A DNA stretch of 64,000 nt from Chitinasiproducens palmae (GCF_900095735.1 NZ_FNLO01000002.1:75626-139625), one strand, 5' to 3'. Counted from the first letter of the stretch, positions 1-9,815 are shown. Program-made: numbers and translations. Notes: generated by a model from the letters alone, not told the origin.

Positions 1-80
1 TGCTGCGCTGCTACGGTCAGTCGCCCGGCGCGTGAAATCGCGAGGAAAGCCTGCACGTCATCCCAGTCGAAATCACGCAT
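1..80 (-). CDS. LysR-family regulator, N-terminal fragment
   Basis: The reverse strand from 80 down to 1 is open and encodes about 26 residues starting MRDFDWDDVQAFLAISRAG, the typical first helix of the LysR winged helix-turn-helix. The gene continues past the left edge. It is divergent from the oxidoreductase gene at 207, so it is the probable local regulator of that gene and perhaps of the MFS importer. The 126-bp spacer between them holds TATTGCAATA (120-129), a short palindrome that could be part of its binding site. The family call is firm for so short a piece; the effector is unknown. Confidence 0.75.
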   Translation of the reverse strand, partial: MRDFDWDDVQAFLAISRAGRLTVAAQ

Positions 81-206
81 GTGGTTTTGTGCACAGATTG
101 CTTGTCGATTTGCGCATTCTATTGCAATAAACTCGCTGCTATCGTGTCTCCAACCTCAACAAGGCAGTGGGCCCGAGGCCGTCAACTGCCGTACACGGAG
201 ACATGC

Positions 207-1586
207 ATGTCGCTCATCGCGAAATTGAAAGCGCGCGCCGAAGCCGGCGCACCGGTGAAAGTCGGGCTGATTGGCGCCGGCAAGTTCGGTTCGATGTATC
301 TGTCGCAGGCACCTCGCACGCCCGGCATCCACCTGACCGCAGTGGCGGACTTGTCCCCGGAGCGGGCGCGCGCCGCCCTTGCGCGCGTCGGCTGGCCCGC
401 CGAACGATTCGCTGCGCGGTCCTTCGACGATGCATTGCGAAGCGGCGGCACGTACGTGACCGACGATGCAGACGCGATGATCGCGAGCGACTATGTGGAT
501 ATCGTGATCGACGCCACCGGCAGCCCGGCCGCCGGTATCCATCACGCGCTGCTGTGCTGCAAGCATCGCAAGCATATCGTGATGGTCAACGTCGAAGCCG
601 ACGTCCTCGCCGGCCCGTTGTTGGCGCGGCGTGCGGAGGAGGCCGGCATCATCTATTCGATGGCGTCAGGCGACCAGCCGGCGTTGATCGCCGAGCTGGT
701 CGATTGGGCGCGCACCACCGGTTTCGAAGTGATCTGCGCGGGCAAAGGCACCAAGTACCTGCCTGCTTACCATCAATCGACGCCAGATACCGTTTGGGGG
801 CACTACGGTTTCAGTGCCGAGCAGGTCGGCTCCGGCGACTTCAATGCGCAGATGTTCAATTCGTTTCTTGACGGAACGAAGTCGGCGCTCGAAATGGCGG
901 CGGTAGCCAACGCCTGCGATCTGAGGCCGCCGCGTGACGGACTCGCCTTCCCGGCCTGCGGCGTCGACGACCTGCCGAATCTGCTGCGTCCGGTTGGCGA
1001 CGGCGGAATACTGGCTGATCGTGGCACGGTGGAGGTGGTGTCGTCGCTGGAGCGCGACGGGCGCCCGGTGTTCCGGGATCTGCGCTGGGGCGTGTACGCG
1101 GTGTTCGAAGCGCCGAGCGATTACGTCCGCGATTGCTTCGCACAATACGGTTTGAAGACCGACGACAGTGGCCGCTTCGCCGCGATGTACAAGCCCTACC
1201 ACTTGATCGGCCTGGAGCTTGGCGTCTCGATCGCGAGCATTGCGGTGCGAGGCGAGGCGACAGGTGCCACCGGTGGCTTCCATGGCGATGTTGCAGCGAC
1301 GGCCAAGCGCGACCTGCGCGCGGGCGAGCGGCTCGACGGCGAGGGCGGCTTCACCGTCTACGGAAAGTTGATGCCGGCAGCGGATTCGCTTGCGCTTGGG
1401 GCGTTGCCTATCGGTCTGGCTCACAACATGGTCCTGCAACGGCCGGTGCGCGCGGGCGAGCCGGTGCGCTGGAGTGATGTCGCGTTCGACGCGGGCAAGG
1501 AAGCGATCCGCGTGCGGCGCGAAATGGAGGACGTGTTCCGGGACGCGCTGGGCGTCACCGCGCCGCCCGAGCGCTTGGCCAGCTGA
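207..1586 (+). CDS. NAD(P)-dependent oxidoreductase, homoserine-dehydrogenase-like with C-terminal SAF domain
   Basis: A 459-residue protein with an N-terminal Rossmann nucleotide-binding motif (VGLIGAGKFGSMYL, about residues 17-30) and a C-terminal SAF-type segment (about 375-445). This architecture belongs to the homoserine-dehydrogenase-like SAF oxidoreductases, which generally serve catabolism of sugar acids or polyols rather than threonine synthesis. The start at 207 leaves the Rossmann fold near the N-terminus; the frame is open upstream to 81 but that stretch looks non-coding. It lies between a divergent LysR gene and an ACS-type MFS importer 665 bp downstream, suggesting uptake and oxidation of one carboxylate substrate. 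The substrate cannot be read from sequence. Confidence 0.8.
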   Translation: MSLIAKLKARAEAGAPVKVGLIGAGKFGSMYLSQAPRTPGIHLTAVADLSPERARAALARVGWPAERFAARSFDDALRSGGTYVTDDADAMIASDYVDIVIDATGSPAAGIHHALLCCKHRKHIVMVNVEADVLAGPLLARRAEEAGIIYSMASGDQPALIAELVDWARTTGFEVICAGKGTKYLPAYHQSTPDTVWGHYGFSAEQVGSGDFNAQMFNSFLDGTKSALEMAAVANACDLRPPRDGLAFPACGVDDLPNLLRPVGDGGILADRGTVEVVSSLERDGRPVFRDLRWGVYAVFEAPSDYVRDCFAQYGLKTDDSGRFAAMYKPYHLIGLELGVSIASIAVRGEATGATGGFHGDVAATAKRDLRAGERLDGEGGFTVYGKLMPAADSLALGALPIGLAHNMVLQRPVRAGEPVRWSDVAFDAGKEAIRVRREMEDVFRDALGVTAPPERLAS

Positions 1587-2250
1587 TCATTGTCGAGCGT
1601 AGCTGCGGGCCCAGCCGCCTCGCTGCTGGTTTGGGCATCACGTTCGCGAAGCCTGCGGGTCGCGCCCGGTGGTCTCGTTGGTCTCGGTGGCTCCGAGGCA
1701 GCGGCAGCTCAGCGACGGGCGGAGACCTCGGCGGTGACAGGCTGGCGAGGTGACCGGCAACGACACGGCCAACGCGGCCGCGGCGTATGCCGGAGCGTGC
1801 GGATGCGCGCGTCGCGCAACCGGACCAGCAAGGTCAGACGGGCAAGGTCAAACGGGCAGGATCGAACGGGCAGGGTCAAACGGGCAGGGTCAAAGGGGCA
1901 GGGTCAAACGGGCAGGGTCAAACGGACACCGAGGGCGTGCCGGCCGAGTCCGCGGCAGGAACGGCCGCGCGTCGTCCTTCCGCTGATCGGGAGTGATTCG
2001 GGCTGCGTGCCGCTTCATGCAACGCGGTGCCGCTGCAGGGCGCGCAGGGGCCGCTAAGGGGCCGCTAAGGGCCGCCGAGAGGACGGTTCGGCGCTCTGCG
2101 TTCTGCGTAGTCGGCTGATGCTGATCGTGCCGTCGCGCAGCCCCTGGCTGCAACGTTGGTCGCCCGGGCGGGGCCTCGTCGGGCATGCGTCTCTCGCACG
2201 TCGATTACACGCGATTCTTGATAACGCCCGCAAAAGGGCGAGGAGGAGAC
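1587..2250. other. Intergenic region, low complexity
   Basis: No convincing gene is present. It contains a 7 x 14-bp tandem repeat (1832-1929) and just before the MFS gene a CGCCC-N6-GGGCG inverted repeat (about 2225-2240) abutting a strong AGGAGGAG ribosome binding site at 2241-2248. Reading frames across it are made of repeat-derived residues. Confidence 0.6.
1832..1929. repeat. 14-bp minisatellite, seven tandem copies
   Basis: Seven consecutive 14-base units of consensus GGTCAAACGGGCAG run without interruption. Copies 2, 4 and 6 are identical; the outer copies are more diverged (first ends AA, last ends ACAC). Since 14 is not a multiple of three, all three frames stay open as shifted versions of the same peptide, arguing that it is not coding. 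Confidence 0.9.
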
Positions 2251-3555
2251 ATGACTCATCTAAGCGATACGATGCCGGTCGGCGCCGCGGCTGCGGGCGA
2301 CGTCTACAGGAAGATTACCTGGCGCATCATGCCATTCATCGTGCTGTGCTACGTCTGCGCTTATCTGGACCGCGTCAACGTGGGGTTCGCCAAGCTGCAG
2401 ATGCTGAGCGACCTCGGCTTCAGCGATGCGGTGTACGGGTTCGGCGCCGGCATCTTTTTCATCGGGTACTTCTTCTTCGAAGTGCCAAGTAATCTGATCC
2501 TGCATCGCGTCGGCGCGAGACGCTGGATCGCGCGCATCATGGTCAGCTGGGCGGTCATCTCCGCGTTGACCCTGTTCGTCAAAACGCCGACGCAGTTCTA
2601 CATCGTGCGCTTTCTACTCGGCGTGGCGGAGGCCGGCTTCTCGCCCGGCATCATGCTCTATCTCACTTACTGGTTCCCGGCGAAGAAACGAGGCTTCGCG
2701 CTGGGTCTCTACTACATCGCCATTCCGCTCGCCGGCGTCGTCGGCGGTCCGCTGTCTGGCTGGATTCTCAGTGCCTTCGCCGGCTCCTCGACGATGGCCG
2801 CTTGGCAGTGGCTGTTCCTGCTGGAAGCGGTGCCGGCCCTGCTGGCCGGGGTGGCCGTCCTGCGTTTGATGGTGGACCGGCCGCAGCAGGCGAAGTGGCT
2901 GAGCGATGCGGAAAAGACCGCCGTGACGCAGGCGATCGACGCAGAGGACGCAAGCAAGACGACGCATTCCGATACGCGTGCCTTCCTGTCGGACGTGAAC
3001 ATCTGGAAACTGTGCGCTGTGTACTTCTGCCAGATCATCGGCTTGTACGGCATCAGCTTCTGGCTGCCATCGATCATCAAGGATAGCGGCCTGCGCGACG
3101 TCGCTACGATCGGCTGGCTGTCGGCCTTGCCGTACCTCGTGGCGATTCCGGTGATCGTTTATTCGGGCATCAGCGCCGACCGATTCCGGTCGCGAAGGAT
3201 GCACTTCTCGGTCGCGCTGACGATTGGTGCGGTCGGCTTCGCACTGAGTGGTTACGTTGGTCAGAACGTCGCGCTGGCAGTCGTGTGCCTCTGCGTTGCG
3301 GCGGCCGGCATTCTGTCCGGCTTGTCGCTGTTCTGGGGCATGCCGTCGGCATTTCTCGCCGGCACCTCGGCCGCAGCCGGCATCGCCGGGATTAACTGCG
3401 TCGGCAATCTGGCCGGCTTCGTCTCGCCTTATATGGTTGGCTGGCTGAATGTCACCACCCATGACAACCGAATTGGGTTGTATGCGGTTGCGATCCTGAT
3501 GGTCGTCGGCGCGGTGGCGGTGCGGGCGATTCCGGGCCGGCTGGCGGACCGCTGA
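2251..3555 (+). CDS. MFS transporter, ACS (anion:cation symporter) family
   Basis: A 434-residue inner-membrane carrier with 12 expected membrane helices. The N-terminus (YVCAYLDRVNVGFAKLQM) carries the YLDR-x2-VGFA motif typical of ACS-family importers for tartrate, galactarate, 4-hydroxyphenylacetate and related anions; VAEAGFSPG and WFPAKKRG loop motifs follow. The start at 2251 is set by AGGAGGAG five to nine bases upstream. It follows the SAF-domain oxidoreductase on the same strand, so it probably imports that enzyme's organic-acid substrate. Substrate specificity is not deducible from sequence alone. Confidence 0.88.
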   Translation: MTHLSDTMPVGAAAAGDVYRKITWRIMPFIVLCYVCAYLDRVNVGFAKLQMLSDLGFSDAVYGFGAGIFFIGYFFFEVPSNLILHRVGARRWIARIMVSWAVISALTLFVKTPTQFYIVRFLLGVAEAGFSPGIMLYLTYWFPAKKRGFALGLYYIAIPLAGVVGGPLSGWILSAFAGSSTMAAWQWLFLLEAVPALLAGVAVLRLMVDRPQQAKWLSDAEKTAVTQAIDAEDASKTTHSDTRAFLSDVNIWKLCAVYFCQIIGLYGISFWLPSIIKDSGLRDVATIGWLSALPYLVAIPVIVYSGISADRFRSRRMHFSVALTIGAVGFALSGYVGQNVALAVVCLCVAAAGILSGLSLFWGMPSAFLAGTSAAAGIAGINCVGNLAGFVSPYMVGWLNVTTHDNRIGLYAVAILMVVGAVAVRAIPGRLADR

Positions 3556-3685
3556 CAAACCGCTGACAAACCGGGTGCGCGTTGAAGATGCGACTGCAAT
3601 GCGCGCCCGACCCGGACGCGGTGCTGGCTGCGCGCGCTGTACCGGTCGCGGCGCCGATACGGATGGAGTGGTCGATACGCGAAAT

Positions 3686-3708
3686 TGTACCGGTTCAGTA
3701 ACGGTACA
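3686..3708. promoter_or_regulatory. Inverted-repeat operator upstream of lysE-type gene
   Basis: A perfect inverted repeat TGTACCG-N9-CGGTACA lies 59 bases before the LysE-family start codon. The shape and the GTACCGGTTC core resemble operators described for MocR/PdxR-type GntR regulators, which often control LysE or EamA exporters, but no MocR gene is adjacent. The site is seen directly; the regulator is an inference. Confidence 0.55.
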
Positions 3709-3766
3709 GTGCGCTAAGCTCTGGTCTCCAGAACGAGAAGCCGGACCACACCGCTTGCCGCCAATC

Positions 3767-4366
3767 ATGACGCCCGACCAACTCCTTGCCTTCTGCACGT
3801 TCGCCGCGATCGCTTCCGTTACGCCCGGCCCGAACAATATGATGATTCTCGCCTCCGGCCTGAATCATGGCTTCAAGCGCTCGCTGCCGCATCTTGCCGG
3901 AATCACGTTGGGCTTCACCTTCATGGTGTTCGTCACGGGGCTGGGGCTGCACGCGGTCTTCATTGAATTTCCTGTTCTGCAGACTGTCCTGAAATACGTC
4001 GGTGCCGCGTACCTGTTGTGGCTCGCATGGCAACTGGCGCGCGCCCACGGCTTGGACAACAAAGGCGTCTCGGCGAAACGGCCGATGCGTTTTATCAGTG
4101 CCGCTGCGTTTCAATGGGTCAACCCGAAGGCGTGGGTCATGGCGATCGGCGCGGTGACGACTTTCTTGCCGACGGCGTTCGGTCTTGCCGATGTGCTGCT
4201 GCTCGCGCTCGTATTCGGAATCGTGAATGCGCCATGTGTCGGCGTATGGGCCGGGTTTGGTGCAGGTATGCAGCGTTTCCTGCGCGATCCCCGCTTGTTG
4301 CGCTGTTTCAATCTCGGCACGGCTGGCCTGCTCGTCCTCTCTCTGTATCCGATCCTGAAAAGCTGA
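3767..4366 (+). CDS. LysE/RhtB-family amino-acid exporter
   Basis: A 199-residue membrane protein with about six helices. The N-terminal TPGPNNMMIL (residues 16-25) is the signature of the LysE/RhtB efflux family, and the NPKAWVMAIGAV segment is the conserved second-half motif. The family exports amino acids such as threonine, homoserine, lysine or cysteine. The start at 3767 places the signature where the family has it; the upstream in-frame extension to 3575 is rejected because it runs through the promoter region with the inverted repeat. It is monocistronic, with 211 bp to the gene before and over 600 bp to katE. Confidence 0.88.
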   Translation: MTPDQLLAFCTFAAIASVTPGPNNMMILASGLNHGFKRSLPHLAGITLGFTFMVFVTGLGLHAVFIEFPVLQTVLKYVGAAYLLWLAWQLARAHGLDNKGVSAKRPMRFISAAAFQWVNPKAWVMAIGAVTTFLPTAFGLADVLLLALVFGIVNAPCVGVWAGFGAGMQRFLRDPRLLRCFNLGTAGLLVLSLYPILKS

Positions 4367-5000
4367 GCCAGTGGTGTCTCGACCCTGCAGTGGCGCGCAC
4401 TGGTTCGAACGGTCAGCGTCAACCGGCGCTCCCTGCATGGCCCTGACCGCTCGCCGCGCCGCAGGGTCAGCGTCCGCCGATATCGTCGCAGCCGCGCATT
4501 ACCGCTGACCCCTGCCTCCTGACCCCTGACGCCGCGTGGCTTCGCTCGTTGCACCGCGAAGGTTTCGAGGGGTTGCGCCGTCCCAGCGGTCCAGCGGACC
4601 AGCGCCGCAGCTTGGAAGCGCGTCGCCGGTGTGCTGCGGATGCACCGTCGCCTTGTCGATAGCGCTGCGCCGTCCGCCGCATCCGTTCGTCGGCGTTGCC
4701 TCGTGGTGCGGCTTGTCTACGGGTAAACGCATACGTACCGAAGGCCGCGCGCGGGTTGGTCGATGATGCCGCGCCCGCGACCGATGGTGGCTCGCTCTCT
4801 GGATTGCTTCTTGCTCACAGGTTTCCGTCGCGAAGCACGATGTCACCGCCGCGATGCGGCGACGTTGGCGCGCGGCGCGCAAGGCTCACGCATGTCAATG
4901 CTGCCGTGGCGGCGCCCGTCACTGGCGACGTTGGCGCATTGCCGTGCTGCCTTGCGCTCGTCATCGAGCAGTCAGCCCAAAAAATCGCGAGGAACCCGCA
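4367..5000. other. Intergenic region upstream of katE
   Basis: No gene or clear terminator was recognised in these 634 bases. The segment has imperfect CTGACCCCTG and CCAGCGGTCCAGCGGACCAG repeats. The katE start is preceded by a GCGAGGAACCCGCA segment whose GAGGA serves as ribosome binding site. Confidence 0.5.
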
Positions 5001-7418
5001 ATGCCAAAGTCGAAGCCTGAAAACGCCCGCCCGGCGAGCCGCAAACCAGCTGCCGCGAAGGCCGCGTCGCGCAACACGGAAAGCGCTCCGTCGCATCCGG
5101 CGAGCGACGCGGGCGGCGACGCGCTCGCGAAAAAGATGACGGACACGCAGAGCCTGTCGGCTGGTAGACCTTACAACGCACTCTCCCTGAAGGATCACGG
5201 TCACGACAGCGCGGTCAATCCGGAGGCGGGGGAGACCGTTTCGCCGGACTCTCCCGACGTCACCGGCAGCACGTTGAGCGAACACAATCCGTCGGAAAAA
5301 ACGGGTGCCGGTCAGCCGCCGCTGGGGCGCAACGCCACCATCGGACCGCTGGACCGCGTGCGCGCCGACGCGTCTGGCCAGCCGCTGACGACCAATCAGG
5401 GCGTGCACATTGCCGATAATCAGAACACGCTGAAGGCTGGACTGCGGGGGCCAGCGCTGCTCGAAGACTTCATTCTGCGCGAGAAGATCACGCACTTCGA
5501 TCACGAACGCATTCCGGAGCGGATCGTCCATGCGCGCGGATCGGGCGCCCATGGCTACTTCGAGAACTATGCGCCGCTGACTGAGCTCACCCGCGCTGCG
5601 CCGTTTCAGGAAGCCGGGAAGATCACGCCGGTGTTCGTGCGGTTTTCGACTGTCGCGGGTGAGCGCGGCTCGATCGACACGGCGCGCGATGTGCGTGGCT
5701 TCGCGGTCAAGTTCTACACGGACGAAGGCAACTGGGATCTGGTGGGCAACAACATTCCGGTGTTCTTCATCCAGGATGCGATGAAATTCCCGGACCTGGT
5801 CCATGCAGTCAAGCCAGAGCCACACCACGGCATGCCACAGGCTGCGAGCGCGCACGATACTTTCTGGGACTTTGCGTCGCTCAGCCCGGAAATCACGCAC
5901 ATGCTGATGTGGGTCATGTCGGACCGCGCAATTCCCCGCAGCTATCGGATGATGCAGGGCTTCGGCGTGCATACCTTCCGCCTGGTCAATGCGGAAGGCG
6001 TCTCGCATTTCGTCAAGTTCCACTGGAAGCCGCGGCTGGGCACCCATTCGCTGGTATGGGACGAAGCGGTCAAGATCGCGGGCGCCGATCCCGATTTCCA
6101 TCGCCGTGACCTGTGGGAAGCGATCGAGGCAGGCGAGTATCCGGAGTGGGAACTGGGCTTCCAGATCTTCACCGAAGAGCAGGCCGACCAGTTCAGTTTC
6201 GACATCCTCGATGCGACCAAGATCATCCCGGAAGAAGTGGTGCCGGTCACGCCGATCGGGCGGATGGTGCTGAACCGCAACCCCGACAACTTCTTCGCCG
6301 AGACCGAGCAGGTTGCGTTCTGTACCGCGCACATCGTTCCTGGGCTGGACTTCAGCCACGACCCGCTGCTCGCCGGTCGGATTCACTCCTACGTCGATAC
6401 GCAGATCTCGCGTCTTGGTGGCCCGAACTTCCACGAGCTGCCGATCAACTCGCCGATCGCGCCGGTCAACAACAACCAGCGCGACGGCATGCATCGCCAG
6501 GCGATCCACCGCGGGCGCGTGGCCTACGAGCCGAATTCGCTCGGTGGCGGCTGCCCGTTCCAGACTGGCAAGATGACTGGCTTCGTCTCGTTCCCGGCGC
6601 CGGTGCAGGAAGACAAGGTGCGTGGCAAGCCGGAGAAGTTTGCTGACCACTACACACAGGCGGCGCTGTTCTACAACAGCCAGACCGAGAACGAGAAGGC
6701 GCACATCGTCGGCGGCTTCCGCTTCGAGCTGAGCCGGGTAACCGTGCCGGCAATCCGCCAGCGCATGGTGGCCGGTCTGCGCAATGCCTCCGAGGAACTC
6801 GCGCAGCGCGTCGCCGAGGGGCTGGGCATGGAACTGCCGGAACCGCTGCCGCGGGCGCTGCCGAATCCGGCCGCGCCGGAGGTCGAGCAGTCGCCTGCAC
6901 TCTCGCTGACCGCGTTGCCGGGCGAGGGCGGTATACGTACCCGTAAAATCGCCCTGCTGGTTGCGAACGGCGTCGCTGGCGCACCGCTGGCGACGTTGCA
7001 GACCGCACTGGTCGGACAGGGGGCCGTGCCGCGTCTGGTGGGTGTACGGCTTGGCACCGTGAAGACCGCTGACGGTGATGCGGTGGAAGCCGACGCCTCG
7101 ATGGAAAACACGCCCGCGGTCCTGTTCGATGCGTTGGTCCTGCCCGACGGCCAGGCAGGCGTCCACGCGCTGCTCGCCGACGGTCACACGCTGGAGTTCC
7201 TCAAGGACCAGTATCGACACTGCAAGACGATTCTGGCGCTCGGCGCATCGAGCCAATTGTTCGACAAGCTCGGCATCTCGCAGACGCTGCCGGACGGACA
7301 GAACGACCCGGGCCTGCTCGTCGCCGACAGCCTTGACGACGACGTCGTGGCCGCCTTCGTCGCCGCCGTTGCGCAGCATCGGCACGCGGTGCGCGATTCC
7401 GATCCGCCGTTGATCTAA
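5001..7418 (+). CDS. katE: Catalase HPII, large-subunit monofunctional catalase
   Basis: An 805-residue large-subunit catalase that dismutates hydrogen peroxide in the cytoplasm. Predicted catalytic residues are His177 (in [10 protein letters not shown]) and the Asn250/251 pair (in [11 protein letters not shown]); the proximal haem ligand is Tyr464 in [15 protein letters not shown]. The C-terminal 150 residues form the flavodoxin/DJ-1-like domain that distinguishes HPII from small catalases. The N-terminal 90 residues are polar, charged and poorly conserved, as usual. Start chosen at 5001 because GAGGA precedes it and the protein begins [11 protein letters not shown]. It is a single-gene unit closed by a strong terminator at 7468-7509. 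In many bacteria katE is a stationary-phase RpoS gene, but no promoter was identified here. Confidence 0.97.
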   Translation: MPKSKPENARPASRKPAAAKAASRNTESAPSHPASDAGGDALAKKMTDTQSLSAGRPYNALSLKDHGHDSAVNPEAGETVSPDSPDVTGSTLSEHNPSEKTGAGQPPLGRNATIGPLDRVRADASGQPLTTNQGVHIADNQNTLKAGLRGPALLEDFILREKITHFDHERIPERIVHARGSGAHGYFENYAPLTELTRAAPFQEAGKITPVFVRFSTVAGERGSIDTARDVRGFAVKFYTDEGNWDLVGNNIPVFFIQDAMKFPDLVHAVKPEPHHGMPQAASAHDTFWDFASLSPEITHMLMWVMSDRAIPRSYRMMQGFGVHTFRLVNAEGVSHFVKFHWKPRLGTHSLVWDEAVKIAGADPDFHRRDLWEAIEAGEYPEWELGFQIFTEEQADQFSFDILDATKIIPEEVVPVTPIGRMVLNRNPDNFFAETEQVAFCTAHIVPGLDFSHDPLLAGRIHSYVDTQISRLGGPNFHELPINSPIAPVNNNQRDGMHRQAIHRGRVAYEPNSLGGGCPFQTGKMTGFVSFPAPVQEDKVRGKPEKFADHYTQAALFYNSQTENEKAHIVGGFRFELSRVTVPAIRQRMVAGLRNASEELAQRVAEGLGMELPEPLPRALPNPAAPEVEQSPALSLTALPGEGGIRTRKIALLVANGVAGAPLATLQTALVGQGAVPRLVGVRLGTVKTADGDAVEADASMENTPAVLFDALVLPDGQAGVHALLADGHTLEFLKDQYRHCKTILALGASSQLFDKLGISQTLPDGQNDPGLLVADSLDDDVVAAFVAAVAQHRHAVRDSDPPLI

Positions 7419-7467
7419 GCGGGTCGGCACGTCCTGGATGCCTCGGCAGCGCGAGGCATCGGACTAG

Positions 7468-7509
7468 AAAAACGCCCTGCCATCGTCAAGATGGCAGGGC
7501 GTTTTTTTT
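7468..7509 (+). terminator. Rho-independent terminator after katE, probably bidirectional
   Basis: A perfect 14-bp stem (AACGCCCTGCCATC with GATGGCAGGGCGTT), loop GTCAA, followed by a run of T residues. The A-run on the other side (AGAAAAACG) means it can also stop transcription arriving from the lipoprotein gene on the opposite strand. Confidence 0.95.
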
Positions 7510-7518
7510 CGTCGAGAT

Positions 7519-7569
7519 CCGGCCGAGTGTCGCGACCCATTATGAACACCGGTCGCGACACTCGGCCGG
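7519..7569. repeat. Perfect 19-bp inverted repeat between convergent genes
   Basis: CCGGCCGAGTGTCGCGACC (7519-7537) is exactly repeated in inverse at 7551-7569, with a 13-base spacer CATTATGAACACC. It lies just beyond the katE terminator and before the stop codon of the lipoprotein gene. It has no T-run of its own. Confidence 0.92.
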
Positions 7570-7682
7570 CGACCGTTGCAACCGTCATGTCGAGCGCGGC
7601 GAACCGCGCACGAAGCAGGCAACGCAGCGCCGGCCGTGCGACCCGGCCCGGTCGGGGCCGCGCCGCACCGGCTGCGCCACGC

Positions 7683-9815
7683 TTACTGCGCGAAGTTGGC
7701 GTCGCGGATACAGGCATTGTCGCCCGTATTGGCCAGATCGCCGTAGCCCGTCTGCGCCTGACGGCCGGCATTGCGCTCGGCTCGCAGGAACTGCGTGTAC
7801 GTCTCGGTCTTTTTACCGTGCGGCAGCGTAATCGGCGTGGTGAGATCCGCCAGACTCATGATGTACGGTGCCAGCGTCGCATCTTGACGAACCGCGCGTG
7901 CATTGATGATCCGGCGCACTTGCGACACATTGGCCACATACCAGCCACTGAACGGGCGATAGGCCGGCCCGGCGAAATGGCTGTCGACGATCAGGTACGG
8001 GTTCTTCGTCGCAAGGTTTGCCTCGCTCACGCCGTGCGCGAGGAAGTCGCCGCCCAGGCGTGAGCCGACCTGTCCCCGCTTGGCGATGTCGAACTTCGCG
8101 CGATCGGCATACGAACTGGCCTGCGTATCGTTCCACCGCAGCCCGGTCCAGATGATCACGTGTGCCAGGTTGCGCGAACCCGCCGCATTCTTGTCGAGAA
8201 TGTAGAGGAGGTCGCCCGGCTGCAGCTGGCTTTCGAAGGTATCGATGTTCGTCGCATTGATGTCGAGCAGCACGCCGGTGGCGTAGGTGCGCGAATCGCC
8301 CGCGCGATTCGTCTGGCAGGCCTGCGTGGCGACACCGGTGGACAACGCGTTACCCGTGATACCGGCAAAGTTGTATACCCACGAGGTGAAGTCCGAGCAA
8401 TCGACGCCATTCCACTTGACCTCCGAGGCCTTCGTGGCGGTTTCCGACTGCACGCCCGTCTTGTCGCTGACGGCCTGGTGTCCGTCGGCGAACCGCGACG
8501 GCGTGCACTTCATGCCCGACGAGTCGCCGCCGCCGGTGCTGCCGCTCGAGAAATTCAGGAACAGCTTCGCTTGCTTCACCTCGTCAGCCGTGCCCTTGCC
8601 GCTCAGATAGGCCGACAGCTTCTCGTACGGCGACCAGCCAGGGATGTGGTGATGGCAATAGTTGATGTCCTGGTCGACCCAGTAATTCACCGCGGCCATC
8701 AACAGGTTGCGTTGCCATTCGTGGCGGTCGCAGCTCGCCGTGCTCGCCGGGGTGGCGTAGCGTGCATAGTTGACCGCTACCGGCCCCCAGCTGTTCACGC
8801 CGGCGACCACGTCGCGCCAGTTCTTCGAGTTGACCGTGCTGGTGGTCGCCGCCTGTATGTGCGTGCGGCGGAAGTCGAACTTGTCCTGGTAGGCGGCGAG
8901 GAGCGCCTGCGGCGAGGCACACGCGGCCGCGCTCAACGAGTCCGGATTGGTTTCGTCGGCCGGCGCGTTCAATTGCGCAAGGCTGGTAACCGGGGTGTCG
9001 TTGGCGGCGCTGTTCACGAAGGTGGCCGCGGAGCTTGCAAGCCCGCAACTGCCCGTGCCGGCCGCGCCGACCGTGCCGTCGTCCTGCGGATCGCCGGCGC
9101 CCGCCGAACACGCGGTCAGCGTGCTGCCGTTGCCAATGTCCGCGCTGATCTGCCGAACCGTCGCTCCGGTGTCGCCGCTGCTGTCGTTCTGATATTGGGA
9201 CGCGACGCCCTGGACGAACGCGGCTTTCTGTCCATCGGTCAGGTCGGCGCTGACGGCAGTCGTGCTGGCAGTGCTGTCGGTCGAGCTGGCAGCCGGCAAC
9301 GTGGCCTGGGCATCCAACCCGCCGAGGTAGGCCTGGACCTGCTGCTGGCCGAGTGTAATGTTGCTCGCCGTCAAGCCGCCGCTCATCGCCTCGGCCTGAC
9401 GGACCGACGCGGTCGAATAGACCGAAAGGGCCACCGTCGCGCCTGGCGCGGCGTCGAGCGCCGCCTGCAGGTGATCGCTCCCCAGGCTGAGCGTCGCGCC
9501 GCTGACCAGGTCGGTGTAGCTGCCGCCACTTGCGTCGATGATGACCGGCCACTGGGTGGGCGCCGGCAGATGGAAACTGCCTGAGCCGTCCACCGTGGTC
9601 GATGCGAGCGGCGTCGTGGCGATCGAACCGTCGGCGTTGACTGCATACAGGCGAACCTGCATGCCGGTGGCATTGGCCAGCGCTACCTTGCCGTCGATGC
9701 CACCGGTGGTCGTGCCGTTGTTGTCCGTTACCGAGTTGCTCGACGAGCCGCAGGCGGCCAGCGCCAAGGCGGCGAAGAGCGCACAGAGCGCGCTCGCGAT
9801 GGGTTTTTTCGTCAT
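7683..9815 (-). CDS. Large secreted lipoprotein with C-terminal NlpC/P60-like domain
   Basis: A 710-residue protein with a lipoprotein signal peptide (MTKKPIASALCALFAALALAAC, lipobox LAAC, Cys22), followed by a Ser/Thr/Asn-rich spacer and a carboxypeptidase-regulatory-like beta region (about 40-110). Near the C-terminus the motif GVDCSDFTSWVYN (Cys473) and LAHVIIWTG (His552) match the catalytic Cys and His of NlpC/P60-type cysteine amidases, so a cell-wall peptidase or amidase anchored to the outer membrane is plausible. The 360 residues between are unfamiliar. It stands alone, convergent with katE. The N-terminal start and signal are secure; the enzymatic role is inferred from the two motifs. 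Confidence 0.75.
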   Translation of the reverse strand: MTKKPIASALCALFAALALAACGSSSNSVTDNNGTTTGGIDGKVALANATGMQVRLYAVNADGSIATTPLASTTVDGSGSFHLPAPTQWPVIIDASGGSYTDLVSGATLSLGSDHLQAALDAAPGATVALSVYSTASVRQAEAMSGGLTASNITLGQQQVQAYLGGLDAQATLPAASSTDSTASTTAVSADLTDGQKAAFVQGVASQYQNDSSGDTGATVRQISADIGNGSTLTACSAGAGDPQDDGTVGAAGTGSCGLASSAATFVNSAANDTPVTSLAQLNAPADETNPDSLSAAACASPQALLAAYQDKFDFRRTHIQAATTSTVNSKNWRDVVAGVNSWGPVAVNYARYATPASTASCDRHEWQRNLLMAAVNYWVDQDINYCHHHIPGWSPYEKLSAYLSGKGTADEVKQAKLFLNFSSGSTGGGDSSGMKCTPSRFADGHQAVSDKTGVQSETATKASEVKWNGVDCSDFTSWVYNFAGITGNALSTGVATQACQTNRAGDSRTYATGVLLDINATNIDTFESQLQPGDLLYILDKNAAGSRNLAHVIIWTGLRWNDTQASSYADRAKFDIAKRGQVGSRLGGDFLAHGVSEANLATKNPYLIVDSHFAGPAYRPFSGWYVANVSQVRRIINARAVRQDATLAPYIMSLADLTTPITLPHGKKTETYTQFLRAERNAGRQAQTGYGDLANTGDNACIRDANFAQ

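Noticed and set aside
1832-1929. CRISPR-like array
   Set aside because: Units are contiguous 14-mers without spacers, so it is a minisatellite.
4815-7430. An 871-residue open frame antisense to katE
   Set aside because: It lacks family motifs, is rich in Arg, His and Gln, and mirrors the third-position GC bias of the katE codons.
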